A stretch of 64,000 nucleotides of DNA from Sesamum alatum (GCA_034509735.1 JACGWO010000011.1:19452979-19516978), one strand, 5' to 3'; positions 10,601 through 22,134 are shown, counted from the stretch's first letter. The notes: a model not told the origin generated them from the letters alone. A program made the numbers and translations.

Positions 10601-13349
10601 AATCCTTCTGCTGTTCAGTTTCATAAATTTAAGCATGCTGCTAGAGTATATCTTTTGTTACAGCTGTCCTATGCATGAGGCATATATCTCGCCGCCTCTT
10701 TTTCAATTGATTATTGACAGTTAATACTTACTGCCATTACAGCTCCCATGCCATCAAATACACTTGATTGAAGCCTATCTCCAATTTATATTTCAATATA
10801 TCAATGAGAGAAAGGACTAAACTGATTCTTTACATAAAACAAACATGTGCTGTAACGCACTATATTCCCGAGCATATACATTAAATAGTTGCTGACCTGC
10901 GAGATATGGCACTTTCACGAGTACACTCAGTCATAACCTAACCTTTTCCTAAATACATGACAGTATATAATCCACAACCTCATAAAGAGGCTTGCTGAGT
11001 AAGAAAGGCATTCATATCAATCATCATCCATTTCTCAGATTATGTATTCTTTTTTTTACTCCCAATATCTTCACTCATCATTTACAGTTCTCCTTAACAT
11101 ATCACAAGCAATGCAAATGGACTATCATATTGCAGCACTATGATACACCATCCATTGTTATTGTAATTGGTAGTACAGACATTTTTTCCAAGCTTAGCTT
11201 CCAAATTATTTTAGACATCTTCTCTTGTGAATTGATAACTTCAAAACTAATGAGTTCTTTCCATTTTTGCACCTTCAAAAGTTACCCTTTCTAGTCACTA
11301 GCTCTTTCACTCTACAATTGAAAATTCTTGTGAACTTGAGATTATTAAAAGTACAGTTGTTCATGAGTAAAATTCAGCAGTTCTTGGTTCCATAAGCTTC
11401 TTCCGTTGGCATTCTTTCCCTCAGAATTCTCGAACTACACTACTCCATAATACTAATTCAAATAACTATTTTCCTCGTCTTAGCTTTGGGAGCATAACTT
11501 CTAAGCTACACCTATACATGGAAAATCTAACCGTGAGCATTTTATATTTGAGTTATGAACAGAATAGCTCTAATATATTTGCATACAATAACATCTTCCA
11601 GTCAAAATGATAAATTTGACTCCTATGAGATCTCTAAGCAGTACTCTTGTCCATGATACGGGATTATAATCAATATCTGTATAGAATGAAATACCAATCA
11701 CTCCAATTCGAAGGAATCCAAAAAAATGGAAAAGTCAAAACTACATACAACGGATCACACCTAGCAAGAAAAAGTATTTTGTTTTGGTTCGCCCTATCGT
11801 CACGTAGTATCACTTTAGCAACGCTTTTCACCTGAATTTGTTGCAAAAGGGATGATGTGCAGCTTTGAGTTCCAAAACCGTAAGATATTGACTAAAAATA
11901 CTTTTACCGTTAGTATTCTTTTAGGGTATGTTTGGTTGGGAGGAAAAGTGGAAGTAAAAGGATGTATAAGAAAAAGTTTAGCTTTTGTTCGGGGAAGAGT
12001 GGAAGGGGAGTAAAACTAGATGTATATGAAACCCCTCCTCGTTTCAATCCAAAATTGGACGGAAAAGTGGAAGTATAAGGCCAAAAAGCCAAAAAAAAAA
12101 ATACATTTTTTATTTCTATTTACTCTATTGCCCATATATATAATATATATATATATATACTTCCTTCCAATTCTTTTCTCCTTCCTGCTGATAATACCGT
12201 ACATAATCTTTATGAATTTGGATTTGGATTTGGATTCTTTATTTGAGGGCGTTGGTAGTAATTTTTATTTTATTTAAACTGAATAGTTTAGAATAAATGA
12301 ACAATATTCGTTTTGATAAATATTTTTATTAATAAGAAATATATTGTTCTTGTAGTTTGATATATATTTTTATTAATAAAGTTTTTAAATCTTTGATATA
12401 CTAAAATTATATTAGTATAATATTAACTTATTTATTTTCTAATACAAAATATAGAGAAAGGGTTAAACAGTAAAATTACAAAAATTAGTCTTTTGTTCTC
12501 AATCTATTTTTCTCGTACCAAACAAGGGGAAATATTTGAAATTTACTCCCCTTCCAATCATATCAAACAATTTGAAGGAAAATTATTATTCTTTCCCTCA
12601 CCCTCCCCCTTCCCCTTTCCTACCATCTGAACCAAACGAACCCTTAGTTTTTGCTAATTGTAGCAGTTTGCATTAGTTCATATGCCATCCAAGCAATGAG
12701 CTTCTCATATGGTGGGTAAGCAGGTTATCCTAAAGGCCAAAAATCATGACTTGGTCAATTATAAAAGAGAGCTTCATGACCATGCAGTGCCCATGAATAG
12801 TTTTAACTCAATATATGTCAGAAAATTATGCTTCATAACAATTCTATTATCCAGGCTTAACAGATACAATAAACACAAACTCGAAACACACACACCAACA
12901 TCAACAATAACAATAATAATAATAATAAATAACCATTACATGGAATTCGACATTTTTTGCAACTTGATGCACTGATCCAAAGTATAACAATCCTCTTCAT
13001 AGTTTATCACAAAACGAAGCAAATAGTCTGATTACCGAAAGTAAAACGAAATATATAAATTATAGAAAAAAGAAATCGTTACTTGGAGAGCGGAGATTGA
13101 GGTCCAACTGGACAGGGGCAGGACGCCTTCATCGTTAAGGAGGTTCTGCCGAAGCGAGAGTTTCTTGAGATTGGAGAGCTGCGAAATACGGGGGTCTAAC
13201 GCCGTTAACCGGTTTGCAGTCAGGTCTAACTCGGTGAGGCTCGGCGGCAGCTCCACCGAGTCGAGATCGTGTAGCTGACAGCTCGTGAGGTCGAGGACCG
13301 TTGATTCGGCATCCGGATCGTGGTTGTCGGGTCGGGTCTCCGAGGCCAT
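7633..13349 (-). CDS. SDS22: SDS22-like LRR regulatory subunit of protein phosphatase 1
   Basis: This is a six-exon minus-strand gene with exons 13083-13349, 9074-9304, 8403-8549, 8145-8287, 7933-8047 and 7633-7713. Every intron is GT...AG and phases agree. The product is about 327 residues, close to what I recall for plant SDS22-like proteins. The start is the ATG at 13349 ([12 protein letters not shown]). It is followed by tandem 22-residue SDS22-type leucine-rich repeats with motifs such as [62 protein letters not shown] and [16 protein letters not shown] short cap follows, ending QQIDSEIFG. The family binds the catalytic subunit of PP1 and adjusts its activity and localisation; that role is inferred from homology. 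Exon 2 has an extra base in the A/T run at 9169-9172 and a missing base near 9084, which shifts about 28 codons out of frame and then restores it. This is either an assembly error or real damage. Intron 1 is 3.8 kb and carries a Tourist-like MITE. Confidence 0.92.
9305..13082 (-). other. Intron 1 of the SDS22-like gene
   Basis: This 3.78-kb stretch separates exon 1 (ending ...SALQ, donor GTAACG) from exon 2 (acceptor CTGCAG before GAGCTGGTG). It contains no recognised protein. Apart from the Tourist-like element at 11924-12643, I see only ordinary AT-rich intron sequence. It is much longer than the other introns of the gene (about 90-520 bp). Confidence 0.8.
11921..12646. mobile_element. Tourist-like (PIF/Harbinger) MITE with TTA duplication
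   Basis: The element at 11924-12643 starts GGGTATGTTTGGTTGGGAGG and ends ACCAAACGAACCC, whose reverse complement is GGGTTCGTTTGGT. It is flanked by the trinucleotide TTA at 11921-11923 and 12644-12646. A GGG..TGTTTGGT terminus with a 3-bp TTA duplication is typical of PIF/Harbinger MITEs. The interior holds a TA repeat (about 12135-12160) and AT-rich sequence, with no transposase. It sits in SDS22 intron 1. Confidence 0.8.
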
Positions 13350-13463
13350 GTTGAAGCTGAGACGATGATTGATCGGAATAGATTTGTGTGTGGGTTTGTT
13401 TTAATTTCTTTGTTCAAACGGAGGAGAAAGGAGACCCGTTCTGCTAGGGTGCTTTTTTGGGCC

Positions 13464-13501
13464 TGTTGGTAGAAATAGGACAATAATAATAATAATAATA
13501 A

Positions 13502-13538
<37 letters not shown>

Positions 13539-13963
13539 TGGGCCTGCCTATGGGCCACCTAAGGGCCCCCCATTTGGACCACACGGGCCCCAAGAGAGGA
13601 CAAAGGGAGATCCACAGGCCTATTCGGCCTGATAAAGTACAAAAGTTCTCAGAATCTCAGGATTAGCGACACATGGCAACATCTCGGAGGCGGAGGTAAG
13701 GACGTCCGTATGAATCACGAAGAGGTATAAATAGCTAATTATTCGAATTTATTACACACTTACCTGTCTAGCATTTATTTCTATAACCACCTTCACCTAA
13801 CTATCCATAATCAAGAACTTGACGTGAGCGTCGGAGCTCACGCTGGGCCCCGACCCAGCTGTTTGCTCCCTGCGCAGGCTTCTAGGTTCCTGAAGTATCC
13901 TCAGTCGATTGGAGGCTGGTAACGACCCTCATTCATCTACCTACCCTACTTCGACCCATATCA
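13464..13963 (+). repeat. 5' LTR of the Tat-type element
   Basis: The right edge is set by ...CCCATATCA just before TTTTGGCGCCGTCT. The left edge is either TGTTGGTAGAAATAGG at 13464 or TGTGGGCCTGCC at 13537, because an (AAT)n microsatellite lies between the two candidates. A TATA box (TATAAATA, 13726-13733) fits an LTR promoter. The missing 3' LTR prevents exact definition. Confidence 0.65.
13482..13536. repeat. (AAT)n microsatellite
   Basis: A near-perfect run of AAT triplets with one AAAT interruption, at or just inside the left edge of the LTR and about 135-190 bp upstream of the SDS22 start codon. Confidence 0.95.
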
Positions 13964-13966
13964 TTT

Positions 13967-13977
13967 TGGCGCCGTCT
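13967..13977 (+). other. Primer-binding site of the Tat-type element
   Basis: TGGCGCCGTCT follows the LTR end after a short spacer. TTTGGCGCCGTCT is the form usually seen directly downstream of the 5' LTR in plant Tat-group elements and resembles a tRNA-Asp-type site. The same position in the antisense element at 46708-51680 reads TTTGGCATCGTCT. Confidence 0.7.
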
Positions 13978-14253
13978 ATAGAAACCTACTAAGTCTGTCG
14001 TTCAAGTCGAAATGGAAGGTTCCCCTTCCAACGAAACTCACCCGGGCCAGAACCCCCGACCCAGCGACTTGGGAAGGAGGTGACGGCCGATGCAGAGGCA
14101 ACGCCTGGAGCTGTGTATCACCTAACAGAAGAAGCCCTGTAGGACCTGCTAACAGCCACGGTGCGTGAGGCTTTGTCGAGGGCTAAAGCGACCGCATAAA
14201 CAACGAGCCCTCTCTAGCCTTGACGACTCTTCGACACAAATGGTCACGAGCAA

Positions 14254-15180
14254 GTGGCTGCCCTAGAAACGATAGCCGCACCAACCCTGAGGGTCCCGCA
14301 GGTCAAACTCACGCGGACGTGGAAAAACTCTCCTTTCATGGATAGCGTCTTGGTAGAAACGGCACCAGCTGGTTTCAAAGTGCTAGATTTGCCAAAGTAC
14401 GATGGTAATGGGGACCCACAAGAACATGTTACCTCGGTCGAGCATGTAATGCAACTATATGGTTTAACGGACGCAATGAACGCTCGTATTTTCGTAACTA
14501 CGCTGCAGGGGCGGGCCCAAGAATGGTTCACATCTCTAGCAGAGGCATCGGTCCCAACCTTCGAAGCCTTAGTGAGCAAATTCATGTATCAGTTTGCTAG
14601 CAAAAGGAGGTCAAAGCGAGCCGCCACTTATTTATTCACTATCCGGCAAATGGCGGGCGAAATGCTGAGAGGCTTTATGGTTAGATTTAATAATGAAATA
14701 CTAGAAGTCCAAGACCTAAGAATTGAGATGGTCACGAGCATCCTAATACAAGGATTAGGGAAAGGTCCGCTAGCGTCAGCCCTGGCACGTAACCCACCAA
14801 AGAGTATGGAGGAGTTGAGTGAGACAGCGGAGCAATACATTAGGAAAGAGGAAATGTTAGCGATGAAGGAGGACTGGGTAGAGTTACAGAGGATACGTCG
14901 CGAGCAAGGAAGGCCTCCACACAAAGAAAATATGACCCATCAAGGTCGTAGACACCACCTCCCAGGGAAATACCACGCGTATACCCCGCTCAACGTGCCC
15001 AGGGGCAGAGCTTTGATGGCAGTAAAACGAGCGAAGTTTGTCAGGTGGCCGGCACCCATGAAAGAGGGCTAAACCCGCAAGAATCTGCACAAGTACTGTC
15101 ACTTTCATAAGGACGTGGGTCACAACACTGAAGAGTGCTTCCAGTTGAAGGATAAAATAGAACGACTCATAAGGTAGGGA
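14254..15180 (+). pseudogene. Retrotransposon gag (Tat-type)
   Basis: An open frame from 14254 to 15072 (272 codons) has the retrotransposon gag core: LDLPKYDGNGDPQEH, then LQGRAQEWFTSL, then FMYQFASKRR and a helical region near IRKEEML. It ends with YTPLNVPRGRALMA, a motif also found in the antisense gag at 49442-49705. Just after the stop, in another frame, a knuckle-like motif [14 protein letters not shown] (near 15092-15133) is still readable, so the stop at 15072 is secondary damage. Gag would form the virus-like particle and bind element RNA. Codons upstream of 14254 also look coding, so the true start is probably earlier. Confidence 0.82.
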
Positions 15181-15423
15181 TACTTGTGACACTTTACCAA
15201 CAGGGGAGGGACAAAAAATCAAGGCGATATGGGTCGTCAAGAAGTGAATGAAGGTCGATAGAGGAGCAGATCCCGGGACCCAGAAAGGACTTCTGATGGG
15301 CCAAGGAATGAACCCCAGCCCTAGGAAGGGAGTAATCAACACGATAGTTGTGGACCGACAGACGAAGATTCTCGCAATGCGCGAAAAACGTACGCTCGAC
15401 ATCACTTACCTCAAGATATTAGC

Positions 15424-18420
15424 ATGTATGTTGTTCAGAGGGTGCAGTGTAGGAACCCCATTACTTTCGATGATAGCGATTCAATAGGGGTAGAGGCTCC
15501 TCAAGACGATCCTTTAGTGGTAGCCATCAAGGTAGCGAACTTTCAAGTAAAAAAGGTCCTAGTGGATAGTGGAAGTTCGGTAGACGTCATTCTTTTAGAT
15601 GCTTTGAGAAGAATGGAGCTCGACCTAATGAATTTCAAGCAGTACGAACTCCTCTAACGGGTTTTGGGGGATCAGAAGTGATGCCCTTAAGGACCATCGA
15701 CTTACTGACGACCTTAGGATTCGGTTGTAACCAATGGACCATTATGCTCAAATACCTAGTTGTAGACGTTCCTTTTGCGTATAACATAATATGAGGTCGT
15801 CCAGGCCTGAATTGTTTCCAAGCCGTGATTTCTACATTCTACTAGAAGCTGAAATTCCCTACCGGGCAGGGTGTGGGGATCGTACATGGCGACCAAAAGA
15901 TTGCCAGGCAGTGCTACAACCTGACAGTGGCAAGAGGCGGGCCCGTATCGGCGCCTAGATCGCGTGGGAAGAAAGACCAGAGTGAGGGGAGAAGTTGATG
16001 CCAGTAGAGTACAAGGAAATAGAATTATATCCAGGAGATACGTCGAAAGTCACGAGAATAGGGTCCCAAATGTCGGGAGAGGATGAGTCAAAGATGGTAA
16101 ACTTCCTAAGAGCTAACGCCGACATATTCGCTTAGAACCAGAGGATATGCAGGGTATCAGTCCCGAAGTAATTGTCCACAGGTTAAATGTCGATGAGTCG
16201 GCCCGTCCTATTCAACAAAGAAAGAGGAATTTTGGCAAAGAATGGAATGAAATCATTGCCACATAAGTGGGGAAGTTACTTAAAGCAGGATACATAGCGG
16301 AAGTGCAGTACACTGAATGGTTAGCTAATGTGGTAGTCGTGCCAAAAGGGGGGGGGGGGGAAGTGGCGCATGTGCACAGACTTTACCGGACTAAATAAGG
16401 CATGCCCTAAAGATCGTAGACCCTACCCAGAATTGATGCATTGGTTTACTCTACCTCAAGTTGTGCTCTACTAAGTATGATGGATGCTTTCCAAGGTTAT
16501 CACCAAATAGCCATGGCAGATGAGGACAAGTTGAAAACATCATTTGTAATTGAAAAAGGGATCTATTGCTACAAGGTTATGCCGTTAAGGTTTAAAGAAC
16601 GCGGGAGCCACTTATCAGAGACTAGTTAACAAGATGTTTGAGGAGTTAATTGGGAAGTCGATGGAAGTATACGTTGATGATATGGTAGTAAAGAGTGAGC
16701 TAGAGGCTGAGCAACTGGGACACTTAGAGAAGTGCCTCAAGGTCGTGAAGGAATATGGAATGAAGCTTAACCCACTTAAATGTACATTCGGAGTAAAAGG
16801 GGGGAAGTTCTTGGGTTACCTGGTTACGGAGAGAGGCATAGAGGTCAACCCAGAAAAGTTAAAAGTGATAGTCGAGATGAAGTCTACAAGGTCGGTAAAG
16901 GAGGTGCAACAACTCACAGGGAGAATCGCCTTATTGGGTCGGTTTTTGTCTAGGTCGGCCGACAAGAGCCTTCCGTTCTTTCAGACACTAAGGAAGGTCA
17001 AGGATTTAGAATGAACTGAGGAATGTGAGGAAGCTTTCCAAAATCTGAAGACATACTTTGGAAGCCCACCAATACTAGCAAAGCCAGTAACCGGGGAGAC
17101 GCTAACACTTTACTTGGTTGTCTCAGAGTCGGCCGTGAGTGCCATTTTAACCAAAGAAGTCGAAGGGCAGCAAAGACCTGTGTACTACATCAGTAAAGTG
17201 TTGCAAGAGGCAAAACAGAGATATTTGGAGATAGAGAAATTCGCCCTAGCACTAGTAACGGAGGCAAGGAAGCTCCGACCCTACGTTCAATCCCATCAAG
17301 TGAAAGTATGACCAACCAACCATTGAAGGCGGTGTTAGCCAAGCCAGAGACATCGGGACGATTGGATAAATGGAAAGTGGAAATAGGAGCATTCACGATA
17401 GAGTTTAAACCAAGAAAAGTATTGAAAGTACAAGTACTAGCAGATTTCGTAGCAGAATCAAGTGGTCCCAAGAAGGTAATGACTTTAAGGGAAGGACGAT
17501 GGACGATGCACGTCGATGGGTCGTCCATGTCGGGATTCAGAGGAGCAGGCATATGGATTAGAGGTCCAGGGGGCAAAGAGCATGAGTTCACAATAAAACT
17601 GGATTTCCAAGTAACCAATAATGAAGCTGAGTACGAAGCATTGGTAAAGTGGTTGGAAATGCTGAAGCAGCTGGGCGCTAGGGAATTATGGGTCCTGACG
17701 GATTCACAATTGATAGCTAATCAGTATTCAGGAGTCTTCAAAGTGAAAGACCTGAGGATGAAAGAATATCTGAGGACAGTTAAGGCTAGGGGGGTCGAGT
17801 TCGACAAGTTTGAATTGCAACAGGTCCCCAGATCGGAGAACGAAAGAGCAGACGCCTTGGCAAAGTTCGCTAACATGATCATAGTAAGAACTAACAGGAA
17901 AATAACCTTCATGGTTAAAACGAAGTCAGTTGAAGAAAAACGAGAGGTCGTCAGGGTCGAAAGCCAGGAAAGATGGAAGCAAGAAATATGGAAGTACCTG
18001 GAGGAGGGAGTGTGCGAATTGGAGGGAGAAGACAAAGCAAGATTCCTTATAAAGATAGGGAGATTCCTCATGATAGGCGGAGAAGTGTACAAAAAGACCT
18101 TCGAAGGGCCGATGCTTCGATGCCTGGATAAGGAGGAAGCGCATTACGTCATGAGAGAAATCCATGAAGGTAGCTGCACGAATCATTCGGGGGCAAGGTC
18201 ACTCGCAAACAAAATAGTAAGGCAGGGGTACTTTTGGTCGACCCTAAAAATAGATGCCAAGGACTTCACCAAGAAATGCGAGCAATGTCAGAAGTATGCT
18301 AACATATTCCACACGCCAGCTGCAAACATGGAGGGGATAAGGACAACATATCCATTTGACGTATAAGAATTGATATAGTGGGACCATTCCCACAGGGAAA
18401 GGGTCAGAAGAAATTTGTCA
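15424..18420 (+). pseudogene. Retrotransposon pol (PR-RT-RH-INT N-terminus), disrupted
   Basis: The aspartic protease box LVDSGSSVDVILL lies near 15562-15600. Reverse-transcriptase fragments include the TDFTGLNKACPKD box near 16380 and the YVDDMVVKS active site near 16669-16695. The connection with KFLGYLVTERGI follows. An open frame of 352 codons at 17308-18366 holds the RNase H domain: a first Asp in HVDGSS, Glu in NNEAEYEAL, Asp in LTDSQL and a final Asp in ERADALAKF. It continues to the integrase zinc finger (HEGSCTNHSG ... CEQCQK). Integrase core residues begin just after (DIVGPFP) and are cut off at 18427. A G run near 16350, several stops and frameshifts make it non-functional. Confidence 0.88.
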
Positions 18421-18427
18421 TAATAAC

Positions 18428-19683
18428 TGTGACGTCCATAGATTTTTATACTTAATTGGGAGGCTAATTATTAATTATTAAGGAAATATAAATCTAATTA
18501 TAAGTTATAGATTGAAATTTTAAATATATTAAAAACTTGAAGGGACTAAATTGAAGTTTTATAAAATATTTGTGGTCAAATTATATATATAATAAAATTG
18601 GGGACTAAATTGTAATTTTAACAAAGATTATAAAAAAAAAAGAAAGAGATAAAGATGGGTGCGGCTTACAAGGCCAGCACCCACCTTTTTATTTTGTCTT
18701 TAAATGATCACACACACACACACACAACAAAACACACACAATTAAGAGAACACACACTAACACACACACACACACATTAAAATGCAAAACAAACAGAAGT
18801 TCGACAAGGACATAAGTCACAATGGTTAGCTGATCATAAGTTGATCACCAGTATTATTAGGTAGATCAACAATGATAACCTAAGTTGGAAGCCCTGCCTA
18901 TACAATTTCATAGATATGGGATTTTCAGTGGATTTGTATTTTTTTTTTAAGTTTTGAAATAACTAGAAACGTCACTTTTCTCCTTCCTATATAATTATAA
19001 TGGCTAAGGAAGAGGATGCTTGTTTTTATCTTGTGATATAATTGAAGTGCGTGTATAGTGGTGCCGATTATTGACTTATTGAGTTGTAGGCTCATTTCTC
19101 TGCTAACATTTTTCAGGTGTAGATTTTGCTGTGCCTATTCACGAAAACTAGGTCCACGTTTTGCATTCCAGTCAGGTCGGGCCAGTATGCAGTTTTCTCC
19201 TCCTCATAAATAGAAATAGACGTCCCATTTTGAATTAAAAACGAGAATGGCATGTAAACTAACTATAATGGTCCTATTTTTGTCGTACTTGATGTATATA
19301 TATATGATCTTGTGGATGAGATGATAAATATTCTTTTTGTGATGATGAGACTATGTGTATATATACCCAGCAGGGACTAGATTATGTGCCTAAATATATA
19401 TATAAACAGAGTTTACATTAAGTGTGATATTTAGGGGAGATATAATCGTAGTGCCGTTAGTGGGTGCTACAATCTCGACCTTCCATCAACAGTAGGTCGG
19501 CCAAAGTGACATTTTCTATGACACTCCAGTCTTTCAAAAGAGTACATTCTCTTTGACTTGACATCAACTAGTGGTTGTGCAAGTGCACGAATAGCCCGAT
19601 TGACATGGGATTCGATCCCTTTTAATGTTTTATTTATCGCTTCCATTGGTTATTCACATCTCGGGCTTGTACCGAATCCTTCA
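18428..19683 (+). repeat. LTR of a second Gypsy-type element, inserted in pol
   Basis: The LTR begins TGTGACGTCC at 18428, exactly where the Tat integrase reading stops, and ends near TTCA at 19683, just before a TATCAGAGC primer-binding site. TGTGACG/TGTCACG starts are typical of Del/Tekay-type LTRs; this lineage call is tentative. It contains a hairpin (GGGTGCGGCTT ... AAGGCCAGCACCC, about 18658-18687) and (CA)n tracts at 18709-18776. Related pieces occur at 240-410 and, inverted, at about 63170-63310. Confidence 0.72.
18709..18776. repeat. (CA)n tracts
   Basis: Two CA runs separated by AACAAAACACACACAATTAAGAG-like sequence, inside the LTR. A comparable GT-rich block precedes the hairpin at 63239-63259, supporting a shared LTR origin. 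Confidence 0.85.
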
Positions 19684-19685
19684 AG

Positions 19686-19697
19686 TAGTATCAGAGC
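19686..19697 (+). other. Primer-binding site (initiator tRNA-Met type)
   Basis: TAGTATCAGAGC, one base off the usual TGGTATCAGAGC, lies a few bases after the LTR end. It shows that 18428-19683 is a 5' LTR in plus orientation. Almost nothing recognisable of the internal region follows, so the element was deleted soon after the primer site. Confidence 0.75.
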
Positions 19698-20526
19698 TTG
19701 GTTTGTACTTGGCTAATTGATTTATTTTGTTATAATGGCATGTATGTTATAATTGATTTATTTTGTTATAATAGCATGTATGTTATAATTGTTCCATATT
19801 TATTTTATATGTTGAAATCATGTTGTTAGAATTTAAATTTTGGGCATGTTTCAATAGTTCAAACCTAATTTATTTTTGAATAAATTGCATATAAGCCCCA
19901 TGTGAAAATAATATATTATAGATGTGGCTCTAGATGTGGCTCCCAACGGAAGTTCATAACAAAAACCAGAATACTACATGATCAAAATAATAATCACGTT
20001 GTAGCACTTATCTCCATAGAGTTCCGAAAGTCCATCCAATTCATATAAATAACATAATATCCTATTAATTTTCGTTGATCAATGAACAATTTCAATAAAT
20101 ATTTTACTAAAATCCATCGCAAGTAAGGACCACTTTTTGATACGTATATACAGTTATGCTCGATAACATATAATATTCCTCCAATTTTATAAATATATCA
20201 AACTCACCGGTATTGATTCAATATTATCTCAGAACTGATGTTTGGATGAATCCTTCAGTCCACAGCATTTATGTGTCATCTTGCGATGTGTTACATATTC
20301 CTAACATAGGGTATCTATAATATATGGCTACCAACAAAACACTAAGACTTCACCACTAAGTATTCTTACCTATTAATCACTTGGGCCCCAAGAAGTCTTA
20401 CAAAGGCATATAAACTTGCAAGCACACACAAAGTAGACTATATTAATTACCCACTTTATGTCGATTCATTTCCACGTCTACTAGATAATGCAATTAGCTC
20501 GATTGAATCACAATAATATAATGGTT
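19698..20526. other. AT-rich region, remnant internal DNA with a short tandem repeat
   Basis: A 35-37-bp unit (TTGATTTATTTTGTTATAAT followed by RGCATGTATGTTATAA) occurs twice in tandem at about 19719-19790. The remainder has no protein-coding signal and no RNA gene. Confidence 0.5.
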
Positions 20527-20776
20527 AAGTTTAAGTTAGTGGTCAATGAGGCCTAGCTCAATTGGCGAAACTGAGGCCTCATGATCCTAGAGGTCGTGGG
20601 TTCGAATCCCCTGCGTGGGAAGATTTGTTTCTACTGCATAGTAGGTTTATTTGTGATATTATTTCTACTGTATAGTAGGTTTATTTGTGACAGAACTCAT
20701 TGTAATCATTTTATTTCAATTAATAAAATTCATCGCTTCCAACTCAAAAAAAAAAAAAAAAAGTTTAAGTCAGTGG
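20527..20776 (+). mobile_element. tRNA-derived SINE with 16-bp target duplication
   Basis: The element body is about 20543-20760. A tRNA-like head carries a pol III A box TAGCTCAATTGG (20554-20565) and a B box GGTTCGAATCC (20599-20609). The body contains a ~33-bp tandem repeat (TTTCTACTGYATAGTAGGTTT, twice, from about 20629). A 15-base-plus poly-A tail ends at 20760. Target duplications AAGTTTAAGTTAGTGG (20527-20542) and AAGTTTAAGTCAGTGG (20761-20776) match at 15 of 16 positions. Box spacing (about 33 bp from A-box end to B-box start) fits a tRNA-derived SINE promoter. The fresh poly-A and duplication indicate recent insertion. Confidence 0.93.
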
Positions 20777-21057
20777 AATCATATAATTATAGCATAATTA
20801 ATCTCTTAATCATTTTACATAAGATCATCTTATTTGTAAGCTCCATATATTATCTTAACCGGGGATAATTGGTACATTAGTAGATAATAAATGAGCAAGT
20901 GCTAAACAAATTAACATTTAATCCATCAATATTAATTAATTAAATATCAATTATAACAGGAACAAGTTAAAGTGTATTTGACACTACTGATAATAATTGA
21001 CATCCACCATATTTAATTGATAATTTTAATCTTTTATAAAGCAAAGAGGAGTATCTT

Positions 21058-21241
21058 TATACTACATTTGAATTGATGGATTTGGATTCGATAAATAATT
21101 TGTTAAAAAAGATTTCGCGTGATTCCATATTAGAAGAATTTGAAATCTATTAATATTTAAAAAAATATAATTCAAAATAAGGTTTGAAGAATTTAAAATC
21201 TTTTAAATTTGGAATCATCAAAACAAATTCAAATATAGCCT
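21058..21241. mobile_element. Short AT-rich MITE
   Basis: The left end CTACATTTGAATTGATGGATTT pairs with the right end, whose reverse complement reads GGCTATATTTGAATTTGTTTTGATG. The interior also has AATTTAAAATCTT-type inverted pieces. It is about 185 bp with no coding capacity. The target duplication was not resolved, so the superfamily is open. Confidence 0.5.
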
Positions 21242-21394
21242 TTGAATTTGCATTTGTTACTAGAGGTACGTTTAAGATGAATCCGTCAATTTAAATATAA
21301 CTTTAATAATATTAACATGAAATCAATCTACGTGTCTACCTCAACCATTAAAGAAAAAAATCTTGCAGATGGATTGTGCACTAGTAATAAAGGG

Positions 21395-21485
21395 ATATTA
21401 CGACCAATGAGGTCTTGTCCGATTAGTAGGATTGAGGTCTCAAAATAAAAAAAAAAAAAATGATGATTTCGAGTTCCGCGAATAT
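21395..21485 (+). mobile_element. Degenerate SINE head
   Basis: CAATGAGGTCTTGTCCGATTAGTAGGATTGAGGTCTC, then an internal A run, then TGATTTCGAGTTCCGCG, parallels the SINE at 20543 (CAATGAGGCCTAGCTCAATTGG ... GTGGGTTCGAATCCC). The A and B boxes are mutated and the 3' body is not evident. I read it as an old relative of the intact SINE. Confidence 0.5.
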
Positions 21486-22056
21486 GGGCGTATGTATGTC
21501 TACTTTTAATAGTAGTTTGTTGTTTTTTTAATCTAATTTAAATTTAATTATTAATTTAAATTATTAATATAATAAATTTATTTTTAAATTTAAATATATT
21601 GAATGATATATTGGTCACGTAGTATAAAATAAATAAAGGGATAGTACAACCATCAAAAGCTTGGAAAGTCTGACTAGCAACAGATGTGTGATGCTTCGAC
21701 AAGCCAAAAAAAAAGTCATATTGAATTATTACACTAGCTAGTACAATAATTTCACTTTTCCCAATCAAAATAATATGTACTCCATTCCTGCGGACATGAC
21801 CCAAATGACATGAACTGAATATTCACTAAACACAAGTATATATAAAAATAAACAAACATTTGTATGTCACTGATTATATATATTAAGTGACAAAAATATA
21901 AAAAAAATTATAATAATAATTTTAATTATTTAATTATAATAGTGATAATTATTTTATAAAAATTATCATTTGCAGGGTTCTAGAAACTAAATATGCATAA
22001 AATTGTCTAAAAAAATAATTAGTCCCATATTAAAAACCTAATGACTTTGTGTCAAG

Positions 22057-22134
<78 letters not shown>
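22057..22134. repeat. (ATT)n microsatellite
   Basis: About 25 uninterrupted ATT triplets. It yields a spurious poly-asparagine open frame on the minus strand. Confidence 0.97.

Larger units (their letters stand above)
13464..18427 (+). mobile_element. Ty3/Gypsy (Tat-type) LTR element, truncated at 3' end
   Basis: Going left to right, there is a 5' LTR, a primer-binding site, gag, protease, reverse transcriptase, RNase H and the N-terminus of integrase. It then stops abruptly at 18427, where another LTR begins. The gag, the protease of the LVDSGSSVDV type, the YVDDMVV polymerase box and the RNase H beginning MHVDGSS are characteristic of the Tat group of plant Gypsy elements. The order PR-RT-RH-INT places it in Ty3/Gypsy. 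Frameshifts and stops break the polyprotein, so it is inactive. The 3' LTR and integrase core are missing, so no target duplication can be read. It lies head to head with SDS22, starting about 115-190 bp upstream of that gene's ATG. Confidence 0.88.

Noticed and set aside
14244..15405. Minus-strand open frames opposite the Tat gag
   Set aside because: They are antisense shadows of the plus-strand gag, which has clear domain motifs.
20554..20609. Functional tRNA gene
   Set aside because: A and B boxes are present, but the sequence does not fold to a full cloverleaf with a paired acceptor stem, and it is followed by a SINE body, poly-A and target duplications.
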